From a bacterium (GTDB taxonomy: Bacteria > Desulfobacterota > Binatia > Binatales > Binataceae), in NCBI GenBank assembly GCA_014896235.1, contig JADBKU010000028.1:19706-83705 (forward strand): a DNA stretch of 64,000 nucleotides. The letters are read 5' to 3'. The position numbers and the translations under genes were made by a program. Within the stretch, counting starts at the first letter, position 1. Every line of letters starts with the position of its first letter. The notes under the pieces were generated by a model. It was given only the letters and a program-made list of their open reading frames with translations. It did no database searches and was not told where the DNA came from. Shown here one piece after another: positions 51,582 to 58,933 of this stretch.

Positions 51582-52397
51582 CTATTCGAAAAGCGCGCCG
51601 ATATAACGCTCGAATTCGAGGTTGAATTTGGTGATCACGTGATCGGAACCGCGCGTAAGGCCGAAGCCGGGCCCGAAGTTGTACTCGAGGCCGTTGTCGA
51701 GCGCGCCGCGCAAAACCGGGAAGATGTAGTGTTGTTGGCGCTGGAGCGGATCGTTGTCGTCGATCAATCCTATGCCGCCGTAAAATTCCAGACCTGGCGA
51801 CAGCTTGCGGAGCCAGTTGTAATAGACGCCGGAAACGTAGCCGAATTCGAAGCCCTGATTCTTGTAAGGGCCGACGAAAATCGCTTTCTCGAAAATCGGA
51901 TTGAGATCGATTTCGACGCGCCCGATGTCCTTTTCGAGAATCGGCCGCAATTCCAGTTCGAGCGGCACGTTGTCGAACTGATGGATTCGATGCCACTCCA
52001 ATTCAGCGTACCAGCCTACATCGATCGGCATCTCGCCCTGCTCGAAGAACCGGCCGCGCAAGCGGTATTTCGAGCCGGCATATTGCAGCGACGCGCCGTT
52101 CGGACGCGCCAAATCCAGGTAGGCCGCCGCCTCGACGTGATCGGTAAGGCCGTAAGTGACCTCGATCGAGGTGTAGTACATCCACTGGCTGGCGAATTGG
52201 CCGGCGGCCGTGCCGTCCTCGCCGGTCGAATGGCCGTTCGGCACGATCGCGTTGAGCGATTCCAGTTCGAGCATCCCGGCGCCTTCGGTCTGGTAGGGAT
52301 AGACCTCGAACTCCCATGGATCGACTTGGGCGCGCGCCGGTACGGCGGCGAGTACAGCCAGCGAACACACTAATATCGCAAGCCAATAGTTGCCCAT
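51582..52397 (-). CDS. Predicted outer-membrane beta-barrel-like secreted protein, third gene of Fur-controlled cassette
   Basis: 271 residues with a signal peptide (about 1-24, LAILVCSLAVLAAVPARA, then QVDPWEFEV). The mature part is rich in alternating aromatic strands (QWMYYTSIEVTYGLTDHVEA, AGSKYRLRGRFFEQ, DVGWYAELEWHRIH, EFGYVSGVYYNWLRKL). It looks like a 10-12-strand barrel or periplasmic beta protein. I do not recognise the family. It lies 60 bp downstream of the haem-binding gene on the same strand, behind the Fur-box promoter, suggesting a role at the cell surface in iron or metal handling. Confidence 0.75.
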   Translation of the reverse strand: MGNYWLAILVCSLAVLAAVPARAQVDPWEFEVYPYQTEGAGMLELESLNAIVPNGHSTGEDGTAAGQFASQWMYYTSIEVTYGLTDHVEAAAYLDLARPNGASLQYAGSKYRLRGRFFEQGEMPIDVGWYAELEWHRIHQFDNVPLELELRPILEKDIGRVEIDLNPIFEKAIFVGPYKNQGFEFGYVSGVYYNWLRKLSPGLEFYGGIGLIDDNDPLQRQQHYIFPVLRGALDNGLEYNFGPGFGLTRGSDHVITKFNLEFERYIGALFE

Positions 52398-52457
52398 AAA
52401 TGACCGAGCCTTTCTTTCTCTCCGCCGCGCAGGCAGCGGACAGATTGGAATGATTGA

Positions 52458-52916
52458 TTAATTGGGCTCAGCTTTGAGAGCGCGCGCGCGTCCCTCGATC
52501 GCCCAGGTTTCGATTGCGGCGCGCTGCGCCGCCGTCAGCCGGCCGCGTGCGCTTAGCGCTCGGAAATACCACGGCGGCATCGCGTCGCTGCGCACCATCT
52601 GATTGATCGCGCCGAACTTTTGCGCCGCCGTTCCGGGGTCGTAGAGATAGTCCTTCCACGACGAGAAATTCAGCCGTTTGCGCGCCTCTTCAACCTGCGC
52701 GTGAACGAACCACGAGAAGGGAGCGATCTGCGTGTACCAAGGCCATCGCGCGCGCTCTGAATGGCATTGGAAGCAGGCGGTCAGCACGGCGCTCCGCACC
52801 TCCGGAGGCGCCTCGAACCCATCCTGTGCGCTTCCATTCCGTACCGGCATCCGCAAAACCTGAATCGCCAAGATCGCTGCGAGGCCGAACAACCAGCCGC
52901 GCGTCCGTCCGCTCAT
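52458..52916 (-). CDS. Haem-binding-domain (c-type CxxCH) membrane-anchored protein
   Basis: 152 residues from ATG 52916, which overlaps the upstream TGA by one base. An N-terminal anchor (WLFGLAAILAIQVLRMP) leads to a periplasmic domain with VLTACFQCHSERARWPWYTQ, the single CxxCH haem motif and Trp-Pro-Trp-Tyr element of the Haem_bd family. MVRSDAMPPWYFRALSA provides the candidate distal methionine. It is likely a one-haem electron carrier. It is translationally coupled to the cupredoxin gene, so the two proteins probably work together in the periplasm. Confidence 0.9.
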   Translation of the reverse strand: MSGRTRGWLFGLAAILAIQVLRMPVRNGSAQDGFEAPPEVRSAVLTACFQCHSERARWPWYTQIAPFSWFVHAQVEEARKRLNFSSWKDYLYDPGTAAQKFGAINQMVRSDAMPPWYFRALSARGRLTAAQRAAIETWAIEGRARALKAEPN

Positions 52917-53269
52917 CAACGCGCTTCAATTGCGCCCTCGGCGACGCTATGGTCGAAATCGTCGCAAAACGTGTAATGACCGGGCGCCGCCGGCGCCATG
53001 TAAACCGTAATGGTCTGGCCGGGGCGCACCACGCGCTCGCGATGGAGATCGAAGCTCTCGAACTCGATCGCCTTTTTATCGGCGTTGGTGACTTCGAGTG
53101 TGAACGGCTGATTCGCCGGAACGGTCAGCTTGGCCGGCTCAAAACGATCTCCGCTGAAACGAACGGTTGCGACGGTCGCGCCGTTGGCATGAACGGCTTG
53201 GCTGAAGGCTAAAACGCCACCAGCGGCGACGGCCAGAAACGTCAGAATCGTTTTTTTCCTGCAAGGCAT
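52916..53269 (-). CDS. Periplasmic cupredoxin-fold protein (EfeO/FtrB-like), Fur-controlled
   Basis: 117 residues from ATG 53269, with GGGAG 7 nt upstream; a longer frame would read through the promoter. A signal peptide ends near AFSQAVHA. The cupredoxin_1 domain resembles that of iron-transport partners EfeO/FtrB: FSGDRFEPAKLTVPANQPFT, KAIEFESFDLHRERVVRPGQ and APGHYTFCDDFDHSVAEG. The EF(E)SFDLHRE and DDFxH segments are characteristic. An additional cysteine (YTFCDDF) stands where relatives usually have an aromatic residue. It may bind Cu or Fe and oxidise or hand over ferrous iron. No FTR1 permease gene is adjacent. Confidence 0.88.
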   Translation of the reverse strand: MPCRKKTILTFLAVAAGGVLAFSQAVHANGATVATVRFSGDRFEPAKLTVPANQPFTLEVTNADKKAIEFESFDLHRERVVRPGQTITVYMAPAAPGHYTFCDDFDHSVAEGAIEAR

Positions 53270-53287
53270 CGCTATGCTCCCGCGGTT

Positions 53288-53312
53288 GATATTGAGAATG
53301 ATTCTCAATATC
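53288..53312. promoter_or_regulatory. Fur box
   Basis: A 25-bp inverted repeat, perfect except for its central base. Its core TTGAGAATGATTCTCAA is close to the Fur consensus GATAATGATAATCATTATC. It overlaps the -10 element of the cupredoxin promoter and lies 19 bp upstream of the ATG at 53269, an ideal position for repression by iron-loaded Fur. A fur gene is at 45741-46250. Confidence 0.93.
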
Positions 53313-53337
53313 TTACAAATCGAAAGCCTTTCGTCAA
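53310..53337 (-). promoter_or_regulatory. Sigma-70 promoter of the cupredoxin cassette
   Basis: On the minus strand TTGACG (53337-53332), a 16-nt spacer, and TAAGAT (53315-53310). The -10 hexamer overlaps the edge of the Fur box, which is the classic arrangement for iron-repressed promoters. Confidence 0.8.
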
Positions 53338-53450
53338 GCCGCGCAAGCGGGAAATTTTCAAATTCGTTAAAAATGTCAGCGAAAACTCTGGCGGCGATCG
53401 AACCGTTAACGGATGCGCTTTGTGAGCGCCCCCGATTCACAGACAAACGG

Positions 53451-53470
53451 AACGGGTGAAAGACCCCGTT
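53451..53470 (-). terminator. Weak hairpin downstream of the lytic transglycosylase gene
   Basis: A 6-bp stem (53451-53456 with 53465-53470) and 8-nt loop, followed on the minus strand by CCGTTTGT. It might end the transglycosylase transcript before the cupredoxin promoter. Weak by itself. Confidence 0.3.
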
Positions 53471-53533
53471 CAAAGGCCGCCTAAGCCGATCTCAAATTAA
53501 TTTGGCGCCGTGAACGGCTACTCGGAGACAGGC

Positions 53534-54760
53534 TCAGGATTCTTTCCGATGGCGCCCGCTGCGATTCGCGATCCGTATGTGGCGGCTGCGCGGATGAGAC
53601 GAATGCGCGGACGCCACCCGCTGTTTCGACTCATGCGCCGCCGCGTGGACGCGACGGGCTCTCGTCGCGCGGGCGACGGTGCGGTGATGATGGCGCGACG
53701 TCGCGGAATGATGGGCGCTGGCCCGATGTACGCCCCATCGGCGCCATCGGTGGCTGCGATGCGGCGGCGCGAAATCGGTCCGGACGGGCGGCGGAGGAGG
53801 AGCTTCGTCGTATTTCAGATCGGGGAAAATCCGGTCTTCGTTCTCATGGATGTAGAGAGCCGCGAGAAATTCCGCGTAGTAGTTGCGCGCGGCGAATCCG
53901 AAATGGGGCCCGTTGTACTCGCGCACAATCTTGTTGTAATCGCCGCCGAACTGCGACGCCGCCATCTCGGTGCCGCCGGTGCCGTAATTGTAGGCGGTGA
54001 TCGCCAACGGCCAGCTCCCCAGCGAATCATAGTTCGAGCGCAGCAGCTCGGCCGCGGCGCGCGTCTCGGCCTCGGGATTCAACCGGTCGTCGTGCCAGCG
54101 CGTGATCCGCATGTACTGGCGGCCGGTGCCGCGGGTGAATTGCCAGATGCCGACCGCTCCGGCGCTCGATTTCGCGCGGCTGTAAAAGCCTGATTCGACC
54201 GCCGCCAGCGTCACCAGCTCCGGCGGCAGTCCGGCCGCGCGGAAAATCCGCTCCATCGTTGGCCGGTAATACCGGCTGCGCAGCAGGCCTTCGCGGAACC
54301 GGTCGCGCAGTCCCTGCTGCACACGCAGGTTTTGCGCCGCCAGTGCGTAGGCCGCCCGCGGCTCGCCCTTGAACATATTGGCGACGCGGATGTCCTCGTA
54401 GGTCACCGGCTTTTCGCCGGCAGCGAGCCGGTTCAGAATCGAGGAATATTTGCTCTTCAAATAGTCGTTGACGTACGCGACCTGTTCGCGCGTCGGGTCG
54501 CCCGTGCCTGGCAGATGCATAACTTCGTAAACGCGCTGGATGTTGTCCCGATCATGAATAATGAAGTCGCGTTCGGAATATTGCGAAAAAACCTGCACCC
54601 AGAAATTGACGTTGGGTTGAATCGCCGAAGGTTCCGGAAAAACAACTTCAGCGGCGTCTGCACGAAGCGCCGGCGCAAGCATCAGCGCCAGCGCGCAGAG
54701 CGCCAGCGTGAGGCGGCGCAATCCGCGCCGCGTGATTTTACTTTGAAATCCGCTCGGCAA
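53534..54760 (-). CDS. Lytic transglycosylase (Slt/MltD-type) with histidine/arginine-rich tail
   Basis: 408 residues from TTG 54760, with GGAGG 5 nt upstream. A signal peptide (LTLALCALALMLAPALRADA) is followed by a goose-type SLT domain at about residues 165-320. The catalytic glutamate is in VTLAAVESGFYSRAKSSAGA, then VGIWQFTRGTGRQYM and AITAYNYGTGG. It cleaves peptidoglycan glycan chains in the periplasm. The last ~90 residues are very rich in His, Arg and Ser (RWRRWGVHRASAHHS, SRHHHRTVARATRA), with no LysM domain. This tail may bind wall polymers or metal ions. Confidence 0.9.
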   Translation of the reverse strand: MPSGFQSKITRRGLRRLTLALCALALMLAPALRADAAEVVFPEPSAIQPNVNFWVQVFSQYSERDFIIHDRDNIQRVYEVMHLPGTGDPTREQVAYVNDYLKSKYSSILNRLAAGEKPVTYEDIRVANMFKGEPRAAYALAAQNLRVQQGLRDRFREGLLRSRYYRPTMERIFRAAGLPPELVTLAAVESGFYSRAKSSAGAVGIWQFTRGTGRQYMRITRWHDDRLNPEAETRAAAELLRSNYDSLGSWPLAITAYNYGTGGTEMAASQFGGDYNKIVREYNGPHFGFAARNYYAEFLAALYIHENEDRIFPDLKYDEAPPPPPVRTDFAPPHRSHRWRRWGVHRASAHHSATSRHHHRTVARATRARRVHAAAHESKQRVASAHSSHPRSRHIRIANRSGRHRKES

Positions 54761-54913
54761 GGCCCCCTCCCCAAAGTCGTGTTACGTACCTTCAACCAAC
54801 CGGCTGCACGTGACCGCCGCCGGTTCCATTCGCCAAACGGCTATCTTATCGATTAGAGACTTCTCCATGCAGAGTCAATGTATTGGATGCGTCCTGGATA
54901 GTGGTGCAAAGTC

Positions 54914-55921
54914 GTGTTTCGGTTAATTCGGCAATCATTTCCACTAAAAGCCGGTTTCAGCTTTTGGGCGCTTTTAATCGCCATTGGAACGATCATGCTC
55001 TGCGGATGCCATCGTACGACGGGCGCGAACCGCGGCTTTTCCGTGGCGCTCCTGGTGCCCGGCCCGATCAGCGACGCCGGATGGAACGCAGCGGCTTACG
55101 ACGGCCTGATGCTGATTCGCAAGCGTCTCGATGCGCACACCGCAATGGTTCAAACGGCCTCGCCAGCGGATTTCGCCGACGCGATGCGGGATTTTGCCGC
55201 TCGTGGTTTTCGTCTGGTCTTCGCTCACGGCTTTGAGTACACCGACGCCGCGATCTCGACCGGCCGGCAATTCCCGCACACCATCTTCGCGGTCACCTCC
55301 GGCAGCGCGTCATCAACCAATGTCGCGTCGATCAGCTTCAAAATCGAGGAGGCCGCATACGTCGAGGGTGTGATTGCCGGGGGCGTTTCCAAAACCGGGG
55401 TGGTGGGCGCGATCGGCGGAATCGAAATCCCGTCGCTGAAAATCGCGTTCGACGGTTTTCGCCGCGGCTTCCTTTCGGTCCGGCCCGACGGCCGGATGCT
55501 GGTCAGCTACACCGGCAATTTCAACGACGTCGGCGCGGCCAAGGAGGCCGCGCTTGCGCTGATCAGCCATCGCGCGGACGTCATCTTTCAGGACGCCGAC
55601 GCCGCCGGCATCGGCGTCTTCGAGGCGGCGGCGCAAGCGCACGCCTACGCATTCGGCATCGTCGGCAATCAGAACGACGTTGTGCCCGGCGCCGTGCTGG
55701 CCAGCGCGGTCACGTCGATTCCGCAGGCCTTTCTGCGCGTCGCCACCGAAGTGAAAAACGGAACGTTCCGCACCGGCATGATCCAGTACGGGATGCGCGA
55801 CGGGATGGTGAGCGTCGTGATCAACCCGCGCCTTCAGTCCGTCATCCCCGCGACCACCATCGAGCAGGCCAAGCGGGCCGAGCAGCTTATCGTCGATGGC
55901 TCTATCAACCTGAGCCAATAG
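54914..55921 (+). CDS. BMP/Med-family substrate-binding lipoprotein
   Basis: 335 residues. The N-terminus has a membrane segment and lipobox (LLIAIGTIMLCGC), so it is probably lipidated at Cys 32. The BMP domain follows: VALLVPGPISDAGWNAAAYD, FRLVFAHGFEYTDAAI, VVGAIGGIEIPSLKIAFDGF and DVIFQDADAAGIGVFEAA. BMP proteins bind nucleosides or purine-like ligands for ABC import (PnrA/Med). No ABC ATPase or permease gene is next to it, so it is an orphan here. It is divergent from the transglycosylase gene. Confidence 0.88.
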   Translation: MFRLIRQSFPLKAGFSFWALLIAIGTIMLCGCHRTTGANRGFSVALLVPGPISDAGWNAAAYDGLMLIRKRLDAHTAMVQTASPADFADAMRDFAARGFRLVFAHGFEYTDAAISTGRQFPHTIFAVTSGSASSTNVASISFKIEEAAYVEGVIAGGVSKTGVVGAIGGIEIPSLKIAFDGFRRGFLSVRPDGRMLVSYTGNFNDVGAAKEAALALISHRADVIFQDADAAGIGVFEAAAQAHAYAFGIVGNQNDVVPGAVLASAVTSIPQAFLRVATEVKNGTFRTGMIQYGMRDGMVSVVINPRLQSVIPATTIEQAKRAEQLIVDGSINLSQ

Positions 55922-56038
55922 CCGCGCGGCTCTTGGCCATCGGTACGGATCGCGCGTTTCCGATCGCCTTGCCATGCGCGGCCAATCGATCGACCATAGC
56001 GGCGGCCGCGATTAATCATTCGCGACGGGAGCACCCTG

Positions 56039-57004
56039 ATGGCGTTCACTGTGCGTGCCGAAGATTTTCGCTTCGCCGAGGAATTCAGCGCCGGAGTCTC
56101 CGGAAAACGCGTGCTCATCTCCGGCGCGGGCAAGGACGGCGGACTCGGCCAGGCGTTCGCGCTGGCGGCGGGTCTCAACGGCGCCGTTTCGGTCGGCGTG
56201 CACTTCCACGCCAGCTACGCCGACGGTTTCGATCTGGTCAAGGAATTGCGCAATCGCGGCGTCAACGCATTTCCCGTTCAGGCCGATGTTACCAATTTCG
56301 GCGATCTCTGGGCGACCCGCAGTTACGTGATCGACCAGATGGGCGGGCTGCCGCCGAATCTTCTGATTTGCAATTCCGGCTTGACCGAAAAAGGCTACGC
56401 CTTCGGCCGCGCGCTCAAGGAAATCGCGGGCGAGCCGATGGCGATGCGGCGCGCGCGCGTGCGCCAGCATTTTATCGACGCGCTCGGCGAATCGCGGCTC
56501 GTGCTCGACACCAAGATCGACGGCTTCCTCGCGATGACGCATCTGTGGGCCGGCGAGGCGGTCTATCATAAAGAACCGCTGCAGCTTATCTACGTCTCCT
56601 CGCGCCAGGCGATAGACCCCGGCGTTTCGGTGCCCGGCTATGCGATAAGCAACTGGGCCGTGCTGCAAATTCCCGGCGTGCTCGCGGTGAATCTCGGCCG
56701 CGACGCGGCGCTGGTGCGGACGGCCTGCATCCTGTTGCCCTTTGTCCGCACCGGGATGACCGGCGAATACGCCTCCAACCCGAAGGTCTTCGGGCGCTGG
56801 CAGCCGCGGATGCTTGAGACGCACGAGGCGGCCAAAGCCTTTATGCAGTTGCTGGCGCAACCGGCCGAGCAGATCGATCGCGGCCTGTTCGAGCTGCTGG
56901 TTGAAGGCTCTGCAGACGCGATCGAGGTCGCCTGGCGGAGGGTTTTTCTCGACGTGCGCACCGAGCCGCTCGCGTGGAGCGCTCCGGGATCGCTGCGCTT
57001 CTGA
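56039..57004 (+). CDS. Divergent short-chain dehydrogenase/reductase
   Basis: 321 residues, ATG 56039 with GGGAG upstream. The Rossmann motif is VLISGAGKDGGLGQAF, NNAG is replaced by LLICNSGLT, and the active-site region reads YVSSRQAIDPGVSVPGYAIS followed by N. The catalytic tyrosine is kept, but the usual lysine four residues on (YxxxK) is asparagine. The protein is also longer than classical SDRs. It may be an atypical or non-catalytic SDR. It is 49 bp upstream of an LLM-family gene on the same strand and probably cotranscribed. Confidence 0.78.
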   Translation: MAFTVRAEDFRFAEEFSAGVSGKRVLISGAGKDGGLGQAFALAAGLNGAVSVGVHFHASYADGFDLVKELRNRGVNAFPVQADVTNFGDLWATRSYVIDQMGGLPPNLLICNSGLTEKGYAFGRALKEIAGEPMAMRRARVRQHFIDALGESRLVLDTKIDGFLAMTHLWAGEAVYHKEPLQLIYVSSRQAIDPGVSVPGYAISNWAVLQIPGVLAVNLGRDAALVRTACILLPFVRTGMTGEYASNPKVFGRWQPRMLETHEAAKAFMQLLAQPAEQIDRGLFELLVEGSADAIEVAWRRVFLDVRTEPLAWSAPGSLRF

Positions 57005-57053
57005 TCCCGCGCCAATTTACCGAGCGCGCATTTATCTGCTACGAGCTTGTTCG

Positions 57054-57923
57054 ATGGATTTGCGCAAACCCGGCATCCTCGCCTATTTCGACACGATGAC
57101 GGCGCCCGAAATCGCCGGCTTCATTCCGGCGATCGAGCGGCTTGGCTACTCGGTCCTGTGGATTCCCGAAACCTTCGGCCGCGACCCCTTTGTGATGGCG
57201 GCGCGCGTGCTGGGCGCGAGCGAACGGATAATCGCGGGCACCGCGATCGCCAATGTATGGAAACGCGAGCCGATGGCCGCGGGCGCCGCTTCGCGCACGC
57301 TCGCGGAACTCTATCCCGACCGCTTCATCCTCGGCCTCGGCGTGAGCGCCGGCCCGTTCATGCTGCGCAACGGCCTGAAATTCGAAAAGCCGGTCAGCTA
57401 TATGCGCGAATATCTCGACGGAATCCGCAACGGGCCGTTCAAAGCGCCGATGCCCGCGCAGGAGCCGCCGGTTGTGCTGGCGGGACTCCTGCCGAAAATG
57501 CTGCGGCTCGGGATTGAGCAAAGCGACGGCATCATCACCGCGCTCACGCCGCCGTCACGGGTCGCCGCGATGCGCCGCGAAATGGGTCCGGGCAAGCTTC
57601 TGCTGGCGCAGCAGATGGTGATGCTCGAGCGCGACGCGGCCAAGGCGCGCGCGGGCGTGCGCACCTTCATGCGCTTTTATCTGAACGCGCCGCCGTATCG
57701 GCGCTATTTCACCTCAATGGGCTTCGACCAAAATGATATGCGCGACGGCGGCCGCGATCGCCTGCTCGACGCGGTAATCGCCTGGGGCGGCGAGGACATC
57801 CTGCACGATCGCATCCGCGCCCATTACGAAGCCGGCGCAGATCACGTCTATATCATCCCGCTCAGCGCCGACGGCGGACGGCTCCCCGACATGCGCGTGA
57901 TCGAAGCGCTGGCGCCCGGCTGA
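57054..57923 (+). CDS. LLM-class oxidoreductase, F420-dependent type
   Basis: 289 residues from ATG 57054. It has the short luciferase-like barrel typical of the TIGR03620-like F420-dependent group: FIPAIERLGYSVLWIPETFG, GTAIANVWKREPMAAGAASR and YPDRFILGLGVSAG, then GADHVYIIPLS near the end. It differs clearly from the two longer LLM enzymes at 38-41 kb. Whether F420 or FMN is used cannot be told from sequence alone, and no F420 biosynthesis gene is present here. It converges with glpX across 15 bp. Confidence 0.88.
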   Translation: MDLRKPGILAYFDTMTAPEIAGFIPAIERLGYSVLWIPETFGRDPFVMAARVLGASERIIAGTAIANVWKREPMAAGAASRTLAELYPDRFILGLGVSAGPFMLRNGLKFEKPVSYMREYLDGIRNGPFKAPMPAQEPPVVLAGLLPKMLRLGIEQSDGIITALTPPSRVAAMRREMGPGKLLLAQQMVMLERDAAKARAGVRTFMRFYLNAPPYRRYFTSMGFDQNDMRDGGRDRLLDAVIAWGGEDILHDRIRAHYEAGADHVYIIPLSADGGRLPDMRVIEALAPG

Positions 57924-57938
57924 GCCGCGCCCGCCCGC

Positions 57939-58892
57939 TCAATATTCCGGCTTGAAGTCGAAGTGATGGATAGCTTCGATAAAGCGGATCGTCCGCGTCT
58001 TCGAGCGCATCACGACGCTGTTGGTCATCGCGCCGCCCGAGAAGAAACGCACGCCGCGCAGATAATCGCCGGTGGTCACGCCGGTCGCGGCGAACATCAC
58101 GTCGTCGCCCGCGATTTCGTCGAGCGGGTAACGGCGGCGCAAATCGAGGATTCCGGCGGCGAGGCATTCTTCGGCCTCGCGCTCGTTGCGCGGCGCGAAC
58201 CGGCATTGCATCTCGCCCCCGGCCGAACGGATCGCGGCCGCGGCAAGCACGCCCTGATGCGCGCCGCCGACGCCAATCAGCAAATCGATTTCGCTTTCCG
58301 GCCGGGTGGTCGCGATCGCCGCGGAGAGATCGCCGGCGGTCAGCAGCTTGATTCCGGCGCCGGCGCGGCGCACTTCGGCAATCAACTTTTCGTGGCGTGG
58401 GCGGTCGAGAATCGCGACGCGCAAATCCTCGACGTAAACTTTTTTCGCCTCCGCCAGCGCGCGCAGGTTTTCGGTCGGCGACTTGTCGATGTCGATAATC
58501 CCGCGTCCCAGCGAGCCGCAGGCGATTTTATCCATGTAGGTGTCGGGACATCGCAGGATTTTGCCGCGTTCGGCCAGCGCGACGCATGAAAGCGCGTTCG
58601 GTCCGCCGGTCGCGCAGATCAGCGATCCTTCTAGCCCGTCCAGCGCGACGTCGACTTCGGGCCCCGCGCCGGTGCCGACAATTTCGCCCGCATATAGCAG
58701 GTCGGTCGCGCCCTGATCGCCTTCGCCAACGACGATCTTGCCGTCCATCGCGATCGAGTTGAGCGTGTTGCGCATCGCCTCCGCCGCGACCCGATCCGCC
58801 ATCCGCTCATCGCCCTTGCCGATAAAGCGCGCGGCGGCCAGCGCCGCGGCCTCGGTCGCGCGCACCACCTCCAGCGCCAGGTTTCGCTCCAT
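57939..58892 (-). CDS. glpX: Fructose-1,6-bisphosphatase class II (GlpX)
   Basis: 317 residues, the normal GlpX length. Signatures are the lithium-sensitive phosphatase core VVGEGDQGATDLLYAGE, VDVALDGLEGSLICATGGPN and IDLLIGVGGAHQGVLAAAAI. It removes the 1-phosphate of fructose-1,6-bisphosphate in gluconeogenesis. It is the last gene of a minus-strand run aminotransferase-hom-thrC-apgM-glpX, 41 bp after the ApgM gene. Confidence 0.95.
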   Translation of the reverse strand: MERNLALEVVRATEAAALAAARFIGKGDERMADRVAAEAMRNTLNSIAMDGKIVVGEGDQGATDLLYAGEIVGTGAGPEVDVALDGLEGSLICATGGPNALSCVALAERGKILRCPDTYMDKIACGSLGRGIIDIDKSPTENLRALAEAKKVYVEDLRVAILDRPRHEKLIAEVRRAGAGIKLLTAGDLSAAIATTRPESEIDLLIGVGGAHQGVLAAAAIRSAGGEMQCRFAPRNEREAEECLAAGILDLRRRYPLDEIAGDDVMFAATGVTTGDYLRGVRFFSGGAMTNSVVMRSKTRTIRFIEAIHHFDFKPEY

Positions 58893-58933
58893 CGCCGCGC
58901 TCCTTGTCCCTGTTGAGCTATATTATCGCGCCG

